Notes: generated by a model not told the origin, from the letters alone. A stretch of 64,000 nucleotides of DNA from Pseudomonas cichorii (GCF_018343775.1 NZ_CP074349.1:744001-808000), one strand, 5' to 3'. Positions 26,363 to 36,675 are shown, numbered from the stretch's first letter. Numbers and translations: made by a program.

Positions 26363-26785
26363 TGGATATGTCCTTATTTTCCAAGGGGGCCGTTATTGGA
26401 TCCCTGTTTTATGTGTTTCAGTTATTGCTTGAGATGAAGGTTAGGGGGCTTCGAGCTTGAGTGTCAAAGGCGAAAGACAGTCGTGTCTTGTAGGATAAAT
26501 GTTTGAGGTTGGTAAGTTGTAAAGTTAATGTAATGTGAATAAGTGTAAATGCCCAGCGGGCGGGTTAGTTGGTGGTTCGTAAGGCGAAAAGTTGAAAAAA
26601 ACATGAGAATGCTTCTTCATCCTGCGGCCTTTGATATGCCGCACAGGGACCTGCATCGAGGTTCATCCCCCTGCAAGCCCGCCGCACAGTGCTCCCGTTT
26701 GCAGGGAGCGCCCACGCCTTAACGATGAGAATAAATAACATTTAGCGCATACTACGCGCCGCAAAATGCCGGCGAGGTAGTGGGT
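26363..26785. other. AT-rich intergenic region between toxin operon and reductase
   Basis: This 423-bp divergent region contains no gene that I can support. It is AT-rich in 26440-26600 and should hold the toxin operon promoter. The reductase promoter probably lies near the Fur-like box at 26726. Confidence 0.6.
26726..26740. promoter_or_regulatory. Fur-box-like sequence
   Basis: TGAGAATAAATAACA matches the 7-1-7 Fur core (TGATAAT-N-ATTATCA) at 11 of 14 positions. It lies about 45 bp upstream of the PepSY/flavodoxin reductase, a type of gene often repressed by Fur in pseudomonads. Regulation is inferred. Confidence 0.45.
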
Positions 26786-29305
26786 GTGTTGAAGAAAGTC
26801 CTGTTTCAGGTTCATTGGTTCTTCGGAATCACGGCGGGTCTGGTTCTGGCCTTGATGGGCATTACCGGTGCGCTGTATTCGTTCGAGGATGAGATTCTCG
26901 ACGCGCTCAATCCCGACGTGCTACTTGTGCAGGAGCGTGCCGCAACCTTGCCGCCGCCTGAACTGGTCCGCAAGCTTGAGGCCGCCACGGGGCTGACGGT
27001 GGCGATTCTTCGTGTTCAAACGGTGGGCAATCGCGTTGCCCAGGTCTATTTCACGCCCGAACCGGGCCAGCGACGCGGTCCCAAGCGCAATTTCGATCCT
27101 TACACCGGGGAAATTCGAGGCAGCGGTGTGGGCGAAGGCTTCTTCGATTTTGTCCTGAACCTGCATCGCTATCTTGCGGCAGGCGAGGTCGGCAAGCAGA
27201 TCACGGCAGTCTGTACCCTGATTCTGGTGTTCTTCTGCCTGTCCGGGCTCTATCTGCGCTGGCCGCGCAAGGCACTGGACTGGCGCGTCTGGCTGACCCT
27301 GGACTGGGCGAAGAAGGGCCGCAGCTTCAACTGGGACCTGCACTCGATATTCGGGACCTGGTGCCTGCTGTTTTATCTGTTGTTCGCCGTGACCGGCCTG
27401 AACTGGTCCTATGACTGGTTCAGCAATGGCATGAACAAACTGATGGGCGATCCTCCTCCTGTCGAGCAGGGCAAAGGCGAGAAGCCTGTGCAGCCTCCGG
27501 GCCCGCTGGTTGTGGATTACGATGCCGTCTGGGCCAGCATTCAGGAAGCCGCCGGACCTGAACTGAGTTCCTATAACCTGAGACTGCCTGCGAGCGGCGG
27601 TCAGCCTGCTACCGTGTTCTACCTGCTCAAAAGTTCGCCGCATCCGCGTGCCTTCGGCACCCTCAATCTGGACCCTGCCACCGGCAAGATCAATTTTGTC
27701 GTGCGGTATGAGGACAAGAGCCTGAGCGCACAATTGCTGAGCAGTAATTACGCGCTGCATGTGGGCAGTTATTTCGGCATTGTCGGGCGTATCGTCATGA
27801 CCGTTGCGTCATTGATGATGCCGCTGTTCTTCATCACCGGCTGGCTGCTGTATCTGGATCGGCGTCGCAAGAAGCGCGAGATCAAAGAGGCTCGTGGCGG
27901 TCTGGTAGCCAATAATGATGCGTCATCGTGGCTGATCGGTTTTGCCAGCCAGAGCGGCTTTGCCGAGCAACTGGCCTGGCAGACCGCCGGGCAGTTGCAG
28001 GCGGCGGGTTTGCCGGTGCGGGTACAGCGCCTGGGCGAATTGACCCAACAGGATCTGAGCCAGAGCAGCAATGCCTTGTTTGTGGTCAGTACCTTTGGCG
28101 ATGGCGAAGCGCCGGACAGCGCTCGTGGCTTCGAGCGTAAAGTGCTGGGCAGCCCGTTATCGCTGCAAAACCTGAACTACGCCGTCCTGGCCTTGGGGGA
28201 TCGGCAGTATCAGCATTTCTGCGGTTTCGCTCACCGTTTGCATGACTGGCTGGCCGAGCGCGGCGGCCGTACGTTGTTTGAGCCCGTTGAAGTCGACAGT
28301 GCCGACCCGACTGCCTTGCAGCACTGGCAACAACAACTTGGGCAACTGACGGGCAGCAAACCCTCCACGACCTGGCAGGCTCCGGTTTTCGAGAACTGGA
28401 CGCTGGTCCGCCGCGAACTGCTGAACCCCGGCAGCAGTGGTTCAAAAGTCTTTCTGGTCGATCTGGCAGCGCCAGGTCCGGCGACCTGGCTGGCAGGTGA
28501 TCTGATCGAGGTCTTGCCACGCAACAACACAGGCAGCATCGAGCATTTCCTGAGCGGGTTGGGCATTGCTCAGGATACGCCGGTCAGTGTGGACGGTTTG
28601 CAGGAAACCCTGGCTCAGGCCCTGGCTACCCGCCAATTGCCGCAGCACCGGGCGCATCTTGTCGGGCTGCATGCTCAGGCGTTGCTCAATGCACTGGTGC
28701 CGTTGTCCGCTCGCGAGTACTCCATCGCCTCGATTCCGGCAGATGGCGTACTGCAACTGATCGTGCGTCAGGAGCGGCATCCCGATGGCAGCCTGGGGCT
28801 GGGTTCTGGCTGGCTGACCGAGCATGTGGCACTGGAGGGGACCGTGAGCCTGCGCCTGCGCCGTAACAGCAGTTTTCACCTGCCAAGCGGGCCGGTCCCG
28901 CTGATCCTGCTGGGCAACGGTACCGGTCTAGCCGGTCTGCGCAGTCTGCTCAAGGCTCGTATCGCTCAGGGGCAATCGCGTAACTGGCTGTTGTTTGGCG
29001 AGCGCAATGAGGCCCATGATTTCTATTGTTCCGGTGAGCTGCAAGGCTGGCTGGCCAGTGGCGATCTGCAGCGGCTGGATCTGGCGTTTTCTCGCGATCA
29101 GGCGCAAAAGGTCTATGTACAGGATCGCTTGCGCGAAGCCGTCGATGAGTTGCGTTCATGGCTGGATCAGGGCGCGGCCATTTACATCTGCGGCAGCCTG
29201 CAAGGGATGGCGGCGGGTGTGGATCAGGTGTTGAAGGATGTGCTGGGCGAACAGGCGGTGACCGAACTGGTCGAGCAGGGGCGTTACAGAAGGGATGTTT
29301 ACTGA
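26786..29305 (+). CDS. PepSY-associated membrane protein fused to CysJ-like flavoprotein reductase
   Basis: This is an 839-residue inner-membrane reductase. The N-terminal PepSY_TM part (about residues 1-365) has four membrane segments ([76 protein letters not shown]). A flavodoxin domain follows ([32 protein letters not shown]), then FAD-binding ([13 protein letters not shown]) and NADPH-binding ([26 protein letters not shown]) domains. It probably passes NADPH electrons to ferric siderophores or another envelope acceptor. GTG 26786 is preferred to GTG 26780 because GAGG (26774-26777) is 8 bases before the former and only 2 before the latter. An upstream Fur-like box supports a role in iron. 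Confidence 0.88.
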   Translation: MLKKVLFQVHWFFGITAGLVLALMGITGALYSFEDEILDALNPDVLLVQERAATLPPPELVRKLEAATGLTVAILRVQTVGNRVAQVYFTPEPGQRRGPKRNFDPYTGEIRGSGVGEGFFDFVLNLHRYLAAGEVGKQITAVCTLILVFFCLSGLYLRWPRKALDWRVWLTLDWAKKGRSFNWDLHSIFGTWCLLFYLLFAVTGLNWSYDWFSNGMNKLMGDPPPVEQGKGEKPVQPPGPLVVDYDAVWASIQEAAGPELSSYNLRLPASGGQPATVFYLLKSSPHPRAFGTLNLDPATGKINFVVRYEDKSLSAQLLSSNYALHVGSYFGIVGRIVMTVASLMMPLFFITGWLLYLDRRRKKREIKEARGGLVANNDASSWLIGFASQSGFAEQLAWQTAGQLQAAGLPVRVQRLGELTQQDLSQSSNALFVVSTFGDGEAPDSARGFERKVLGSPLSLQNLNYAVLALGDRQYQHFCGFAHRLHDWLAERGGRTLFEPVEVDSADPTALQHWQQQLGQLTGSKPSTTWQAPVFENWTLVRRELLNPGSSGSKVFLVDLAAPGPATWLAGDLIEVLPRNNTGSIEHFLSGLGIAQDTPVSVDGLQETLAQALATRQLPQHRAHLVGLHAQALLNALVPLSAREYSIASIPADGVLQLIVRQERHPDGSLGLGSGWLTEHVALEGTVSLRLRRNSSFHLPSGPVPLILLGNGTGLAGLRSLLKARIAQGQSRNWLLFGERNEAHDFYCSGELQGWLASGDLQRLDLAFSRDQAQKVYVQDRLREAVDELRSWLDQGAAIYICGSLQGMAAGVDQVLKDVLGEQAVTELVEQGRYRRDVY

Positions 29306-29311
29306 TGGAAA

Positions 29312-29496
29312 TCGCGAATGAATTCGCTCCCAGACTGTGTGAAAACTGCTGCGCTCGGTCATGCTGCGTTGAAAACAGGCTCGGAATGCTCATTTACAAC
29401 ACGTAAACTCCGCTTCCTCGCCTGTTTTCGCCTTGCCTGACCTTCGCTCGCTACGTTTTCACACGGTCTGTACCGTAGGAGCGAATTCATTCGCGA
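29312..29496. repeat. 185-bp palindromic MITE-like element with REP ends
   Basis: Outer arms TCGCGAATGAATTCGCTCC (29312-29330) and its complement (29478-29496) are perfect over 19 bp. Moving inward, CAGACTGTGTGAAAAC and its near-complement continue the pairing with one mismatch, and GAAAACAGGC / GCCTGTTTTC pair further in. The centre holds ATGCTCATTTAC-like sequence. The nested palindrome fills the gap between the convergent reductase and dppF and looks like a composite mobile-type repeat. Confidence 0.75.
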
Positions 29497-29500
29497 AGGA

Positions 29501-30475
29501 TTACGCGGCCACAAACTGCTCCGCGTAATGACAGGCTACCTGACGGTTATCCACCGCCCGTAACTCGGGTACTTCCTTGGCGCAACGCTCGGTCGCGTAG
29601 GGGCAGCGCTTGTGGAAGGCGCAGCCGCTTGGCGGGTCGAGCGGGTTGGGGAGCTCGCCGACGATCTTGATCTTCGGCTTCAGCGGGTCCGGGTGAATGG
29701 TCGGGGTCGCCGAGAGCAGCGCCTGGGTGTAAGGGTGCAGAGGGCGATTGTAGATTTCTTCCTTCGGCCCCATTTCCGCAGGCCGTCCCAGATACATCAC
29801 CAATACCGTGTCGGCCACGTGACGCACCACCGACAGGTTGTGGGAGATGAACACGTAGGCGGTATTGAATTCCTGCTGCAGGTCCATGAACAGGTTCAGC
29901 ACCTGTGCCTGGATCGACACATCCAGTGCCGAAGTCGGTTCATCGGCCACCAGCACCTTGGGTTGCAGCATCATGGCGCGGGCCAGGGCGATACGCTGAC
30001 GCTGACCACCGGAGAACATGTGGGGGTAGCGATGGTAATGCTCTGGACGCAGGCCCACCTGACTCATCATCGCCTGAACCTTTTCCCGGCGCTCGGCACG
30101 GCTGAGGTCCGTGTTGATCAGCAGCGGCTCGCCCAACTGGTCACCGACTTTCTGCCGGGGGTTGAGGGAGGCATAAGGGCTCTGGAACACCATCTGCACG
30201 TCTTTGCGCAATTGCTTGCGCTCGGCCTTGCTGGCCCCCGCGACTTCCTGCCCGGCGATTTTCAGGGAGCCCGACGATGGCTCTTCGATCAGCGTCAGGG
30301 CGCGGGCCAGGGTGGATTTGCCGCAGCCGGATTCACCGACCACAGCCAGTGTCTTGCCCGCTTCCAGTTCAAAGGATACGCCGTTGAGGGCACGCACCAG
30401 TGCATTGCCCTTGAACAGGCCGCGAGAGACTTCGTAATGACGGGTAAGGTCGCGGGCGGTAAGTACGACGCTCAT
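29501..30475 (-). CDS. dppF: Dipeptide ABC transporter ATPase DppF
   Basis: This 324-residue ATPase is one of two that power dipeptide import. Walker A is GESGCGKS (residues 47-54), with signature FSGGQRQR, Walker B KVLVADEPTSALD and a C-terminal oligopeptide-transporter domain with a Cys cluster (CAFHKRCPYATERC). The start at 30475 (MSVVLTARD) overlaps the dppD stop by ATGA. A longer frame to 30508 would run into dppD. It is the last gene of the cluster. Confidence 0.93.
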   Translation of the reverse strand: MSVVLTARDLTRHYEVSRGLFKGNALVRALNGVSFELEAGKTLAVVGESGCGKSTLARALTLIEEPSSGSLKIAGQEVAGASKAERKQLRKDVQMVFQSPYASLNPRQKVGDQLGEPLLINTDLSRAERREKVQAMMSQVGLRPEHYHRYPHMFSGGQRQRIALARAMMLQPKVLVADEPTSALDVSIQAQVLNLFMDLQQEFNTAYVFISHNLSVVRHVADTVLVMYLGRPAEMGPKEEIYNRPLHPYTQALLSATPTIHPDPLKPKIKIVGELPNPLDPPSGCAFHKRCPYATERCAKEVPELRAVDNRQVACHYAEQFVAA

Positions 30476-31443
30476 CACGCCACCTCCTGATTCAACGGAT
30501 AGAAGCAACGAGCCAGGCTGTGGGCTTTAGGGTCCAGTGCCGGGCGCTGGATGCGGCAGTTTTCCTGGGCATAAGGGCAACGCGGCGACAGCAGGCAGCC
30601 AAACGGGCGGTCATAACGGCCTGGCACCATGCCGGGCAATGTCGCCAGACGCGCTGCACCCATGCTGTGTTCCGGGATCGCCGCCAGCAGTGCTTCGCTG
30701 TAAGGATGAGCCGGGACATCGAAAAGCCCCGGCACCTGACCGACTTCCACGGCTTGCCCGGCATACATCACGCAGACGCGCTGGGCAGTTTCGGCAACCA
30801 CGGCCAGGTCGTGAGTGATCAGCACCAGTGCCATGTCCTGATCTTTTTGCAGGCTCAGCAGCAGGTCCATGATCTGTGCCTGGATGGTGACGTCCAGTGC
30901 AGTGGTCGGTTCGTCGGCAATCAACAGCTTGGGTTCACCGGCGATGGCCATGGCAATTGCCACACGCTGGCTCATGCCGCCGGACAGTTGATGCGGGTAG
31001 GCATCCAGGCGCGAAGCGGCACCGGGGATTTCCACCTTTTCGAGCAGTTCCAGCGCTCGCTGGCGGGCGGCTTTGCCGGACAGCTTCAAGTGCTGACGCA
31101 GGACTTCTTCGATCTGAAAGCCCACGGTGTAGCTGGGGTTCAGAGCGGTCATCGGGTCCTGGAATACCATCGCCAGGTCCTTGCCGATGATGCGGCGACG
31201 TTGACGGGCATTGAGCTTGAGCAGGTCATTACCGTCGAAATTCAATGCGTCGGCGGTGATGATGCCGGGAGCATCGATCAGCCCCATCAGCGCCATCATG
31301 GTCACGGACTTGCCGGACCCGGATTCGCCGACGATGGCCAGGACTTCGCCTTTCTCGACACTCAGGGACAGGCCATCCACAACGGGAACGGCCTTGGCGT
31401 CGCCGAAGCGGACGTTGAGATTCTGGATTTGCAGAAGTGACAT
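30475..31443 (-). CDS. dppD: Dipeptide ABC transporter ATPase DppD
   Basis: This 322-residue partner ATPase has Walker A GESGSGKS, signature LSGGMSQR, Walker [14 protein letters not shown] and a C-terminal Cys-containing segment ([14 protein letters not shown]). ATG 31443 (MSLLQIQNL) follows GAGGAG and leaves a 10-bp gap to dppC. It overlaps dppF. Confidence 0.94.
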   Translation of the reverse strand: MSLLQIQNLNVRFGDAKAVPVVDGLSLSVEKGEVLAIVGESGSGKSVTMMALMGLIDAPGIITADALNFDGNDLLKLNARQRRRIIGKDLAMVFQDPMTALNPSYTVGFQIEEVLRQHLKLSGKAARQRALELLEKVEIPGAASRLDAYPHQLSGGMSQRVAIAMAIAGEPKLLIADEPTTALDVTIQAQIMDLLLSLQKDQDMALVLITHDLAVVAETAQRVCVMYAGQAVEVGQVPGLFDVPAHPYSEALLAAIPEHSMGAARLATLPGMVPGRYDRPFGCLLSPRCPYAQENCRIQRPALDPKAHSLARCFYPLNQEVA

Positions 31444-31453
31444 ACGAATCTCC

Positions 31454-32365
31454 TCAGGCGGCATTCTTGAGTTTCGGGTCCAGCGCATCGCGCAGGCCGT
31501 CGCCCATCAGGTTGATTGCCAGCACGCTGAGCAAAATGGTCAGACCGGGCAGGCTCACGACCCACCAGGCGCGTTCGATGTAATCGCGGGCCGAAGCGAG
31601 CATGGTGCCCCACTCTGGCGTCGGCGGTTGCACGCCAAGGCCCAGGAAGCCCAGTGCGGCGGCATCGAGGATGGCGGAGGAAAAGCTCAGGGTTGCCTGA
31701 ACGATCAGTGGCGCCATGCAGTTGGGCAGCACGGTGACGAACATCAAGCGTGGCAGTGTGGCGCCCGCCAGACGGGCAGCGGTCACATAGTCGCGGTTCA
31801 GTTCGCCCATGACCGCAGCACGGGTCAGACGCACATAGGAAGGCAGCGACACGATGGCAATGGCGATCACGGTGTTGATCAGGCCAGGGCCGAGGATCGC
31901 GACGATGGCAACAGCCAGCAGCAGCGACGGCAGAGCCAGCATGATGTCCATCAGGCGCATGACCGTAGGGCCGAGGAAGCGCGGGAAGAAACCGGCCAGC
32001 AGGCCCAGCAGGATACCGGGGATCAGTGACATGACCACGGACGACAGGCCGATCAGAAGCGACAGCTGTGAGCCCTGGATCAGACGCGACAGCAGGTCAC
32101 GACCCAGTTCGTCGGTGCCGAGAATGAACTGCCATTGACCGCCTTCCAGCCAGACCGGCGGGGTCAGCAGGAAGTCTCGGTATTGCTCGCTCGGATCGTG
32201 GGGCGCAACCCAGGGGGCGAACAGTGCGCAGAACACGATCAGGATCATGAACATCAGGCCGGCAACGGCACCTTTGTTCCGGGAAAAGGCGTGCCAGAAT
32301 TCTTTGTAAGGCGATGGGTAGAGCAGGCTTTGATCGACTGCTACCTCAGGAGTAGGTGTGCTCAT
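31454..32365 (-). CDS. dppC: Dipeptide ABC permease DppC
   Basis: This 303-residue inner-membrane permease has an N-terminal OppC-type segment ([20 protein letters not shown]), the periplasmic stretch [15 protein letters not shown], and the coupling motif [20 protein letters not shown]. It forms the channel with DppB. It starts 11 bp after the dppB stop. Confidence 0.94.
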   Translation of the reverse strand: MSTPTPEVAVDQSLLYPSPYKEFWHAFSRNKGAVAGLMFMILIVFCALFAPWVAPHDPSEQYRDFLLTPPVWLEGGQWQFILGTDELGRDLLSRLIQGSQLSLLIGLSSVVMSLIPGILLGLLAGFFPRFLGPTVMRLMDIMLALPSLLLAVAIVAILGPGLINTVIAIAIVSLPSYVRLTRAAVMGELNRDYVTAARLAGATLPRLMFVTVLPNCMAPLIVQATLSFSSAILDAAALGFLGLGVQPPTPEWGTMLASARDYIERAWWVVSLPGLTILLSVLAINLMGDGLRDALDPKLKNAA

Positions 32366-32376
32366 TGGTCAGGATC

Positions 32377-33387
32377 TCAGCGCTGGTGACGGATGCGTGG
32401 GTTGGCAAAGCCGTAGAGGATATCCACCACGAAGTTGACCAGGATCACCAGACAGGCGATCAACAGGATGCCGTTCTGCACGACCGGATAATCCCGTGCG
32501 CCGATGGCTTCGATCAGCCATTTGCCGATGCCGGGCCAGGAAAAGATGGTTTCAGTCAGTACGGCACCTGCCAGCAGCGCGCCGACTTGCAGGCCGAAAA
32601 CGGTCAGGACCGGTATCAGCGCATTGCGCAGACCGTGGACGAACACCACGCGGGCGGGCGACAGGCCTTTGGCCCGTGCGGTACGCACGTAATCTTCGCG
32701 CAGCACTTCGAGCATCGAGGAACGAGTCATCCGGGCTATGACCGCCAGCGGGATGGTGCCCAGTACGATGGCCGGAAGAATCAGGTGATGCAGGGCATCG
32801 AGGAAGGCGCCTTCTTCATCGCTGAGCAGGGTGTCGATCAGCATGAAACCGGTTACCGGCTGAATGTCATACAGCAGGTCGATGCGTCCCGATACCGGGG
32901 TCCAGCCCAGGGATACCGAGAAGAACATGATGAGGATCAGGCCCCACCAGAAGATCGGCATCGAGTAGCCCGCCAGGGAAATCCCCATGACCCCGTGGTC
33001 GAACAGCGAGCCGCGCTTGAGTGCGGCAATCACCCCGGCCAGAAGGCCGACAATGCCGGCGAAGATCAAGGCTGCGATCGACAGTTCAAGGGTCGCGGGA
33101 AACAGCGATGTGAACTCGGTCCAGACGCTTTCGCGGGTACGCAGGGATTCGCCGAGGTCGCCCTGGGCGAGCTTGCCGACATAATCGATGTACTGCGCAT
33201 AAAGCGGTTTGTTCAGACCAAGGCGTTCCATGGCCTGGGCGTGCATTTCCGGGTCGACCCGGCGCTCGCCCATCATGACTTCGACCGGGTCGCCCGGAAT
33301 CAGGCGAATCAGAGCGAAGGTCAGCAGGGTGATGCCGAAGAAGGTAGGGATCAGTAACCCCACCCGGCGGGCAATAAAACTAAACAT
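32377..33387 (-). CDS. dppB: Dipeptide ABC permease DppB
   Basis: This 336-residue permease has the characteristic N-terminus (RRVGLLIPTFFGITLLTFAL, IPGDPVE), six membrane segments and the coupling loop TARAKGLSPARVVFVHGLRN. It heads the transporter core and is preceded by a binding-protein gene 70 bp upstream. Confidence 0.94.
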   Translation of the reverse strand: MFSFIARRVGLLIPTFFGITLLTFALIRLIPGDPVEVMMGERRVDPEMHAQAMERLGLNKPLYAQYIDYVGKLAQGDLGESLRTRESVWTEFTSLFPATLELSIAALIFAGIVGLLAGVIAALKRGSLFDHGVMGISLAGYSMPIFWWGLILIMFFSVSLGWTPVSGRIDLLYDIQPVTGFMLIDTLLSDEEGAFLDALHHLILPAIVLGTIPLAVIARMTRSSMLEVLREDYVRTARAKGLSPARVVFVHGLRNALIPVLTVFGLQVGALLAGAVLTETIFSWPGIGKWLIEAIGARDYPVVQNGILLIACLVILVNFVVDILYGFANPRIRHQR

Positions 33388-33457
33388 CTTGTGGTGTACC
33401 TCATCAGCCTTTCAGGCATGCCGCCCTTGATCTTGTGGACGCGGGCGGCTGTTTTTC

Positions 33458-35053
33458 TTACTTCACCTGTGCAGTGGTGAAGTTGTTATTGGTCAGCGGG
33501 CTGATATGAAAGCCTTCGACATTCTTGCGCATTGCTACGAACAGTTTTGGATAGGCCAGGCTTATCCATGGTTGCTCCTGGTTGAACACTTGCTGGGCCT
33601 TTTTGTAGAGCGCGGCACGTTCGGCAGGGGCGGTTTTTTCCCTGGCCTGGGTGATCGCGTCTTCAAACTCCTTGTTGCACCAGCGAGCATAGTTTTCGCC
33701 ATTTTTTGCGGCTTCGCAGCCGAGGTTCGGCGTCAGAAAGTTATCCGGGTCGCCGTTGTCGCCTGCCCAGCCCGCAAAAACCATGTCATGTTCGCCATTT
33801 TTGGCGCGTTTAAGCATTTCACCCCATTCCATGACGCGAATGTCCAGCTTGATGCCTACCTTGGCCAGATCGCCCTGAAGCATCTGCGCCCCCACCAACG
33901 GATTGGGGTTGGTCACGGCACCACCATTGCGAGCGAACAGGGTAAACACCTGTCCTTCAGGAACACCGGCCTCTTTGAGCAAGGTACGGGCCCGGGCCGG
34001 ATCGTACGGCGGGCTTTGGCTATCGTTGTCGTAGCCGATCATGGTCGGTGGGTATGGGCCGACGCCCTCGGTGGCCTTGCCTTCGCCAAACAGAGCCCTG
34101 ATGTAGGACTTCTTGTCGAAAGCCAGGTTGATCGCTTGCCGCACACGCACATCGCCAAGGTACTTGTGGGATGTGTTGATGGCGACATAGCTGGTCATCA
34201 TGGCTTCCATCTCGTCGATCTTGAGATTCGGGTCAGCCTTGATGCTCGCAATATCGTCAGGTTTTGGATAAAGCGCAACCTGACATTCGTTTGCCTTGAG
34301 TTTTTGCAGGCGAGTGTTGTTGTCCAGAGTGATCGCAAAGATCAGCGCTTCACTGGGGACTTTCAGCTTCCAGTAGTCCGGGTTGGCTTTATAGCGGACC
34401 TGGGCATCCTTGGCATAGCGCGTCAGGATGAACGGGCCGGTGCCAACCGGCTTGCTGTTGAGTTCGGCGGTCTTGTCACGCTTGAGCAACTGATCGGCGT
34501 ATTCGGCCGAGTAGATCGAGGTGAAAGGCATCGCCAGATTGCGCAGGAAAGGCGACTCGGGTTTCGAGAGGGTGAACCTTACGGTGTAGTCGTCGACTTT
34601 TTCGACATTCTTGAGCAGGTCCTTGAAGCCCATGCTCTCGAAATAGGGGTAACCCACCAGTGAGCGCGCATGCCAGGGATGGTTGGTGTCCATCTGTCGC
34701 TTGAAGCTCCAGAGCACATCGTCGGCGTTCATGTCGCGGGTGGGCTTGAAGTAATCGGTGGTCTGGAACTTGACTCCCTTGCGCAGCTTGAAGGTATAGA
34801 CCAGACCGTCTGGGCTGATCTCCCAGCTCTCGGCAAGACCTGGAACGGTATCTGTGGTGCCAGGCGTGAACGCGACCAGACGTTCAAGGATGGTTTCTGC
34901 CGAGGCGTCTGCCGTCACGGCGGTGGTGTATTGCACGATGTCGAAGCCTTCCGGGCTGGCTTCGGTACAGACCACCAGCGGTTTGGCGCAGACACTGGCG
35001 GCGAGGCCGAATGCCGCGACGGCAATCGAGGCGCGTAGTGTGAGCAGTTTCAA
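33458..35053 (-). CDS. Dipeptide-binding protein, DppA family (copy next to dppB)
   Basis: This 531-residue periplasmic solute-binding protein (SBP_bac_5) has a signal peptide ending SVCA. Family motifs are CTEASPEGFDIVQYTTAVT, ETILERLVAF, FKLRKGVKFQTTDYFKPTRD, and GWAGDNGDPDNFL near the C-terminus. It delivers di- or tripeptides to DppBC. The start appears to be TTG at 35053, 6 bases after a very strong AAGGAGG. No nearby in-frame ATG fits. It is one of three paralogues in the cluster, with the more divergent N-terminus. Confidence 0.92.
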   Translation of the reverse strand: MKLLTLRASIAVAAFGLAASVCAKPLVVCTEASPEGFDIVQYTTAVTADASAETILERLVAFTPGTTDTVPGLAESWEISPDGLVYTFKLRKGVKFQTTDYFKPTRDMNADDVLWSFKRQMDTNHPWHARSLVGYPYFESMGFKDLLKNVEKVDDYTVRFTLSKPESPFLRNLAMPFTSIYSAEYADQLLKRDKTAELNSKPVGTGPFILTRYAKDAQVRYKANPDYWKLKVPSEALIFAITLDNNTRLQKLKANECQVALYPKPDDIASIKADPNLKIDEMEAMMTSYVAINTSHKYLGDVRVRQAINLAFDKKSYIRALFGEGKATEGVGPYPPTMIGYDNDSQSPPYDPARARTLLKEAGVPEGQVFTLFARNGGAVTNPNPLVGAQMLQGDLAKVGIKLDIRVMEWGEMLKRAKNGEHDMVFAGWAGDNGDPDNFLTPNLGCEAAKNGENYARWCNKEFEDAITQAREKTAPAERAALYKKAQQVFNQEQPWISLAYPKLFVAMRKNVEGFHISPLTNNNFTTAQVK

Positions 35054-35138
35054 TGGAAACCTCCTTGAGTAGTGCGAAGGCCGTGGCTGCGGCGTGTGTC
35101 ATGCCCAGGCACGACGCACGCCGCAGTGGCATGGCTGT

Positions 35139-36518
35139 TTACAGGATCTTGAATGGGATCGTGGTTACGAGGCGGAATTCATTGATGTCGCCATCAATCT
35201 GGGCCCCAGTGGAGCGGTGTGTGGTGTAAGTGGCGCGTATGGTTGTGGCCTTGAGCGGGCCGGACTGCAAGGCGTAGCTGGTGCCGATGCCATATTCGTA
35301 ATGACTTTCGCCGCGCAGATCGGTGACGTCAGAGTAGCCTGTGCCTCTGTAATGGGTTCCGTCGATGCCCCAGCCACGTGCCTGATAGGCATTGAATTTC
35401 AGGCCTGGTACGCCGTAGTCGGTCATGTTGATGACATAGCTGAGTTGCAGGGATTTCTCGTTCGGGCCGTTGAAGTCCGACAGCAGGGAGTTGGCCAGGA
35501 AGATGGCGTTGGTTTCCCGGGCATAGTCGAAGTATTCGTTGCCCATGACTTCCTGGTACGCGATGCCGAAGCTGTGGGCCTGGTGAGTCGCGGTGAACGA
35601 CAGGCTGTAGGTATCGTTATCGATAGCGCCGAGCTTGCTCTGGCCCGAGTCCTTGGTCTTGTAGTAGTTCAGGTTGCTGCTCAGAGCCAGCGCCTTGCTG
35701 TCACCGATCTCGTGGGTAAAGCCGAAGTAGTACTGTTTCCAGAAGTCTTCCAGATCCGAGGCGTACAGGCTGGCGGTCACGTTGCTAAAAGGTTTGTAGT
35801 CGGCACCCACCATGCTCATGCGGTCTGAGGTGGCATTGATGTTGGTATAGGTGGAGCGGAACTTCGTCAGGCTTTGCTCGCTACGAGGTGAAATCCGGTC
35901 AAAGGTGGCAGCCTGAATGGACAGGTTGTTCAACTCGTCGCTCTGCAGGGCAAAACCCTGGAAGCTGGAAGGCAAGGCCCGGTTGCCGAGATAGGCAACG
36001 ACCGGTGTGTTGATCGACTGGCGACCGGCGGTCAGGGTGGTGTTGGAGATGCGTGCCTTGACGTTGCCCAGGCCCAGTTTGCTCCATTGACCGACTGCGT
36101 CGCCGTCGTTTTCGGCCTGTGTGCGGTTGCCACCACCAGCAATGTGCTTGCGATTCCTGTCCAGAGCAATGGCGTTGTACACCGCCACTTCGGTACTGAA
36201 GCCGACAGTGCCTTGGGTGAAGCCCGAGCTGTAGTTGACGATGGTGCCTTGCACCCAGTTGATTCGGCGCGGAGTCGGGGTCGTCACACCGTTCTTCCGG
36301 TAGCTGAAGCGGTCGTCCCCACGTAGTAGCTCATTGGAGTACCAGTTACGGGTGGTGCCCGTCAGGTGCTGGTCTTCAAAGAAGCCTTTTGCCTCGTCTT
36401 GTGCGCTGGAGGTGCTCAGTTGCGTCGGGATGAATGTATGGCTGCTTTCTTCTGCCTGGGCTACCGCGCCGAAGGAGGTCAGAGAGAGGGCAAGCAATGC
36501 CGTGCTGGTTGTTTTCAA
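35139..36518 (-). CDS. opdP: OprD-family porin, OpdP-like (dipeptide porin)
   Basis: This 459-residue outer-membrane channel should let small peptides into the periplasm for the adjacent Dpp system. It begins with a signal peptide (cleavage AQA, about residue 22). Next come FFEDQHLTGTTRNWYSNELL, the typical OprD N-terminal strand, and ARISNTTLTAGRQSINTPVV, and it ends with EFRLVTTIPFKIL. The start is inferred as TTG 36518, which sits 9 bases after AAGGAG. The frame continues upstream to 36620, but those residues would break the signal peptide. The same gene order (SBP-porin-SBP-dppBCDF) is known in P. aeruginosa. Confidence 0.9.
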   Translation of the reverse strand: MKTTSTALLALSLTSFGAVAQAEESSHTFIPTQLSTSSAQDEAKGFFEDQHLTGTTRNWYSNELLRGDDRFSYRKNGVTTPTPRRINWVQGTIVNYSSGFTQGTVGFSTEVAVYNAIALDRNRKHIAGGGNRTQAENDGDAVGQWSKLGLGNVKARISNTTLTAGRQSINTPVVAYLGNRALPSSFQGFALQSDELNNLSIQAATFDRISPRSEQSLTKFRSTYTNINATSDRMSMVGADYKPFSNVTASLYASDLEDFWKQYYFGFTHEIGDSKALALSSNLNYYKTKDSGQSKLGAIDNDTYSLSFTATHQAHSFGIAYQEVMGNEYFDYARETNAIFLANSLLSDFNGPNEKSLQLSYVINMTDYGVPGLKFNAYQARGWGIDGTHYRGTGYSDVTDLRGESHYEYGIGTSYALQSGPLKATTIRATYTTHRSTGAQIDGDINEFRLVTTIPFKIL

Positions 36519-36581
36519 GGGGTACCGCTCCTTTGTTATCACTTTTTTAAAGCGCCAGTTTTTTCTGTCTGGCTTGGTGGT

Positions 36582-36607
36582 GCCGGGTTTGGAACCGGCT
36601 TTTTTTA
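36582..36607 (+). terminator. Plus-strand terminator-like hairpin inside the dpp cluster
   Basis: GCCGGGTT (36582-36589) pairs with AACCGGC (36593-36599, one bulge), followed by a run of T from 36600. It is oriented to stop plus-strand transcription, antisense to the operon, where no plus-strand gene is present. Confidence 0.5.
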
Positions 36608-36620
36608 TGTGTCCGGCCAC

Positions 36621-36663
36621 CCGCTTGCATCACTCGACGTATGAGCGTGAGTGATGCAAGCGG
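36621..36663 (-). promoter_or_regulatory. 14-bp stem-loop between the second DppA gene and opdP
   Basis: CCGCTTGCATCACT (36621-36634) is perfectly complementary to AGTGATGCAAGCGG (36650-36663) around a 15-base loop, 12 bp after the binding-protein stop (36676). On the minus strand no T-run follows. An mRNA-stabilising or processing hairpin that sets unequal expression of the two genes is therefore more likely than a terminator. Confidence 0.6.
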
Positions 36664-36675
36664 AGGAATTGAGGA

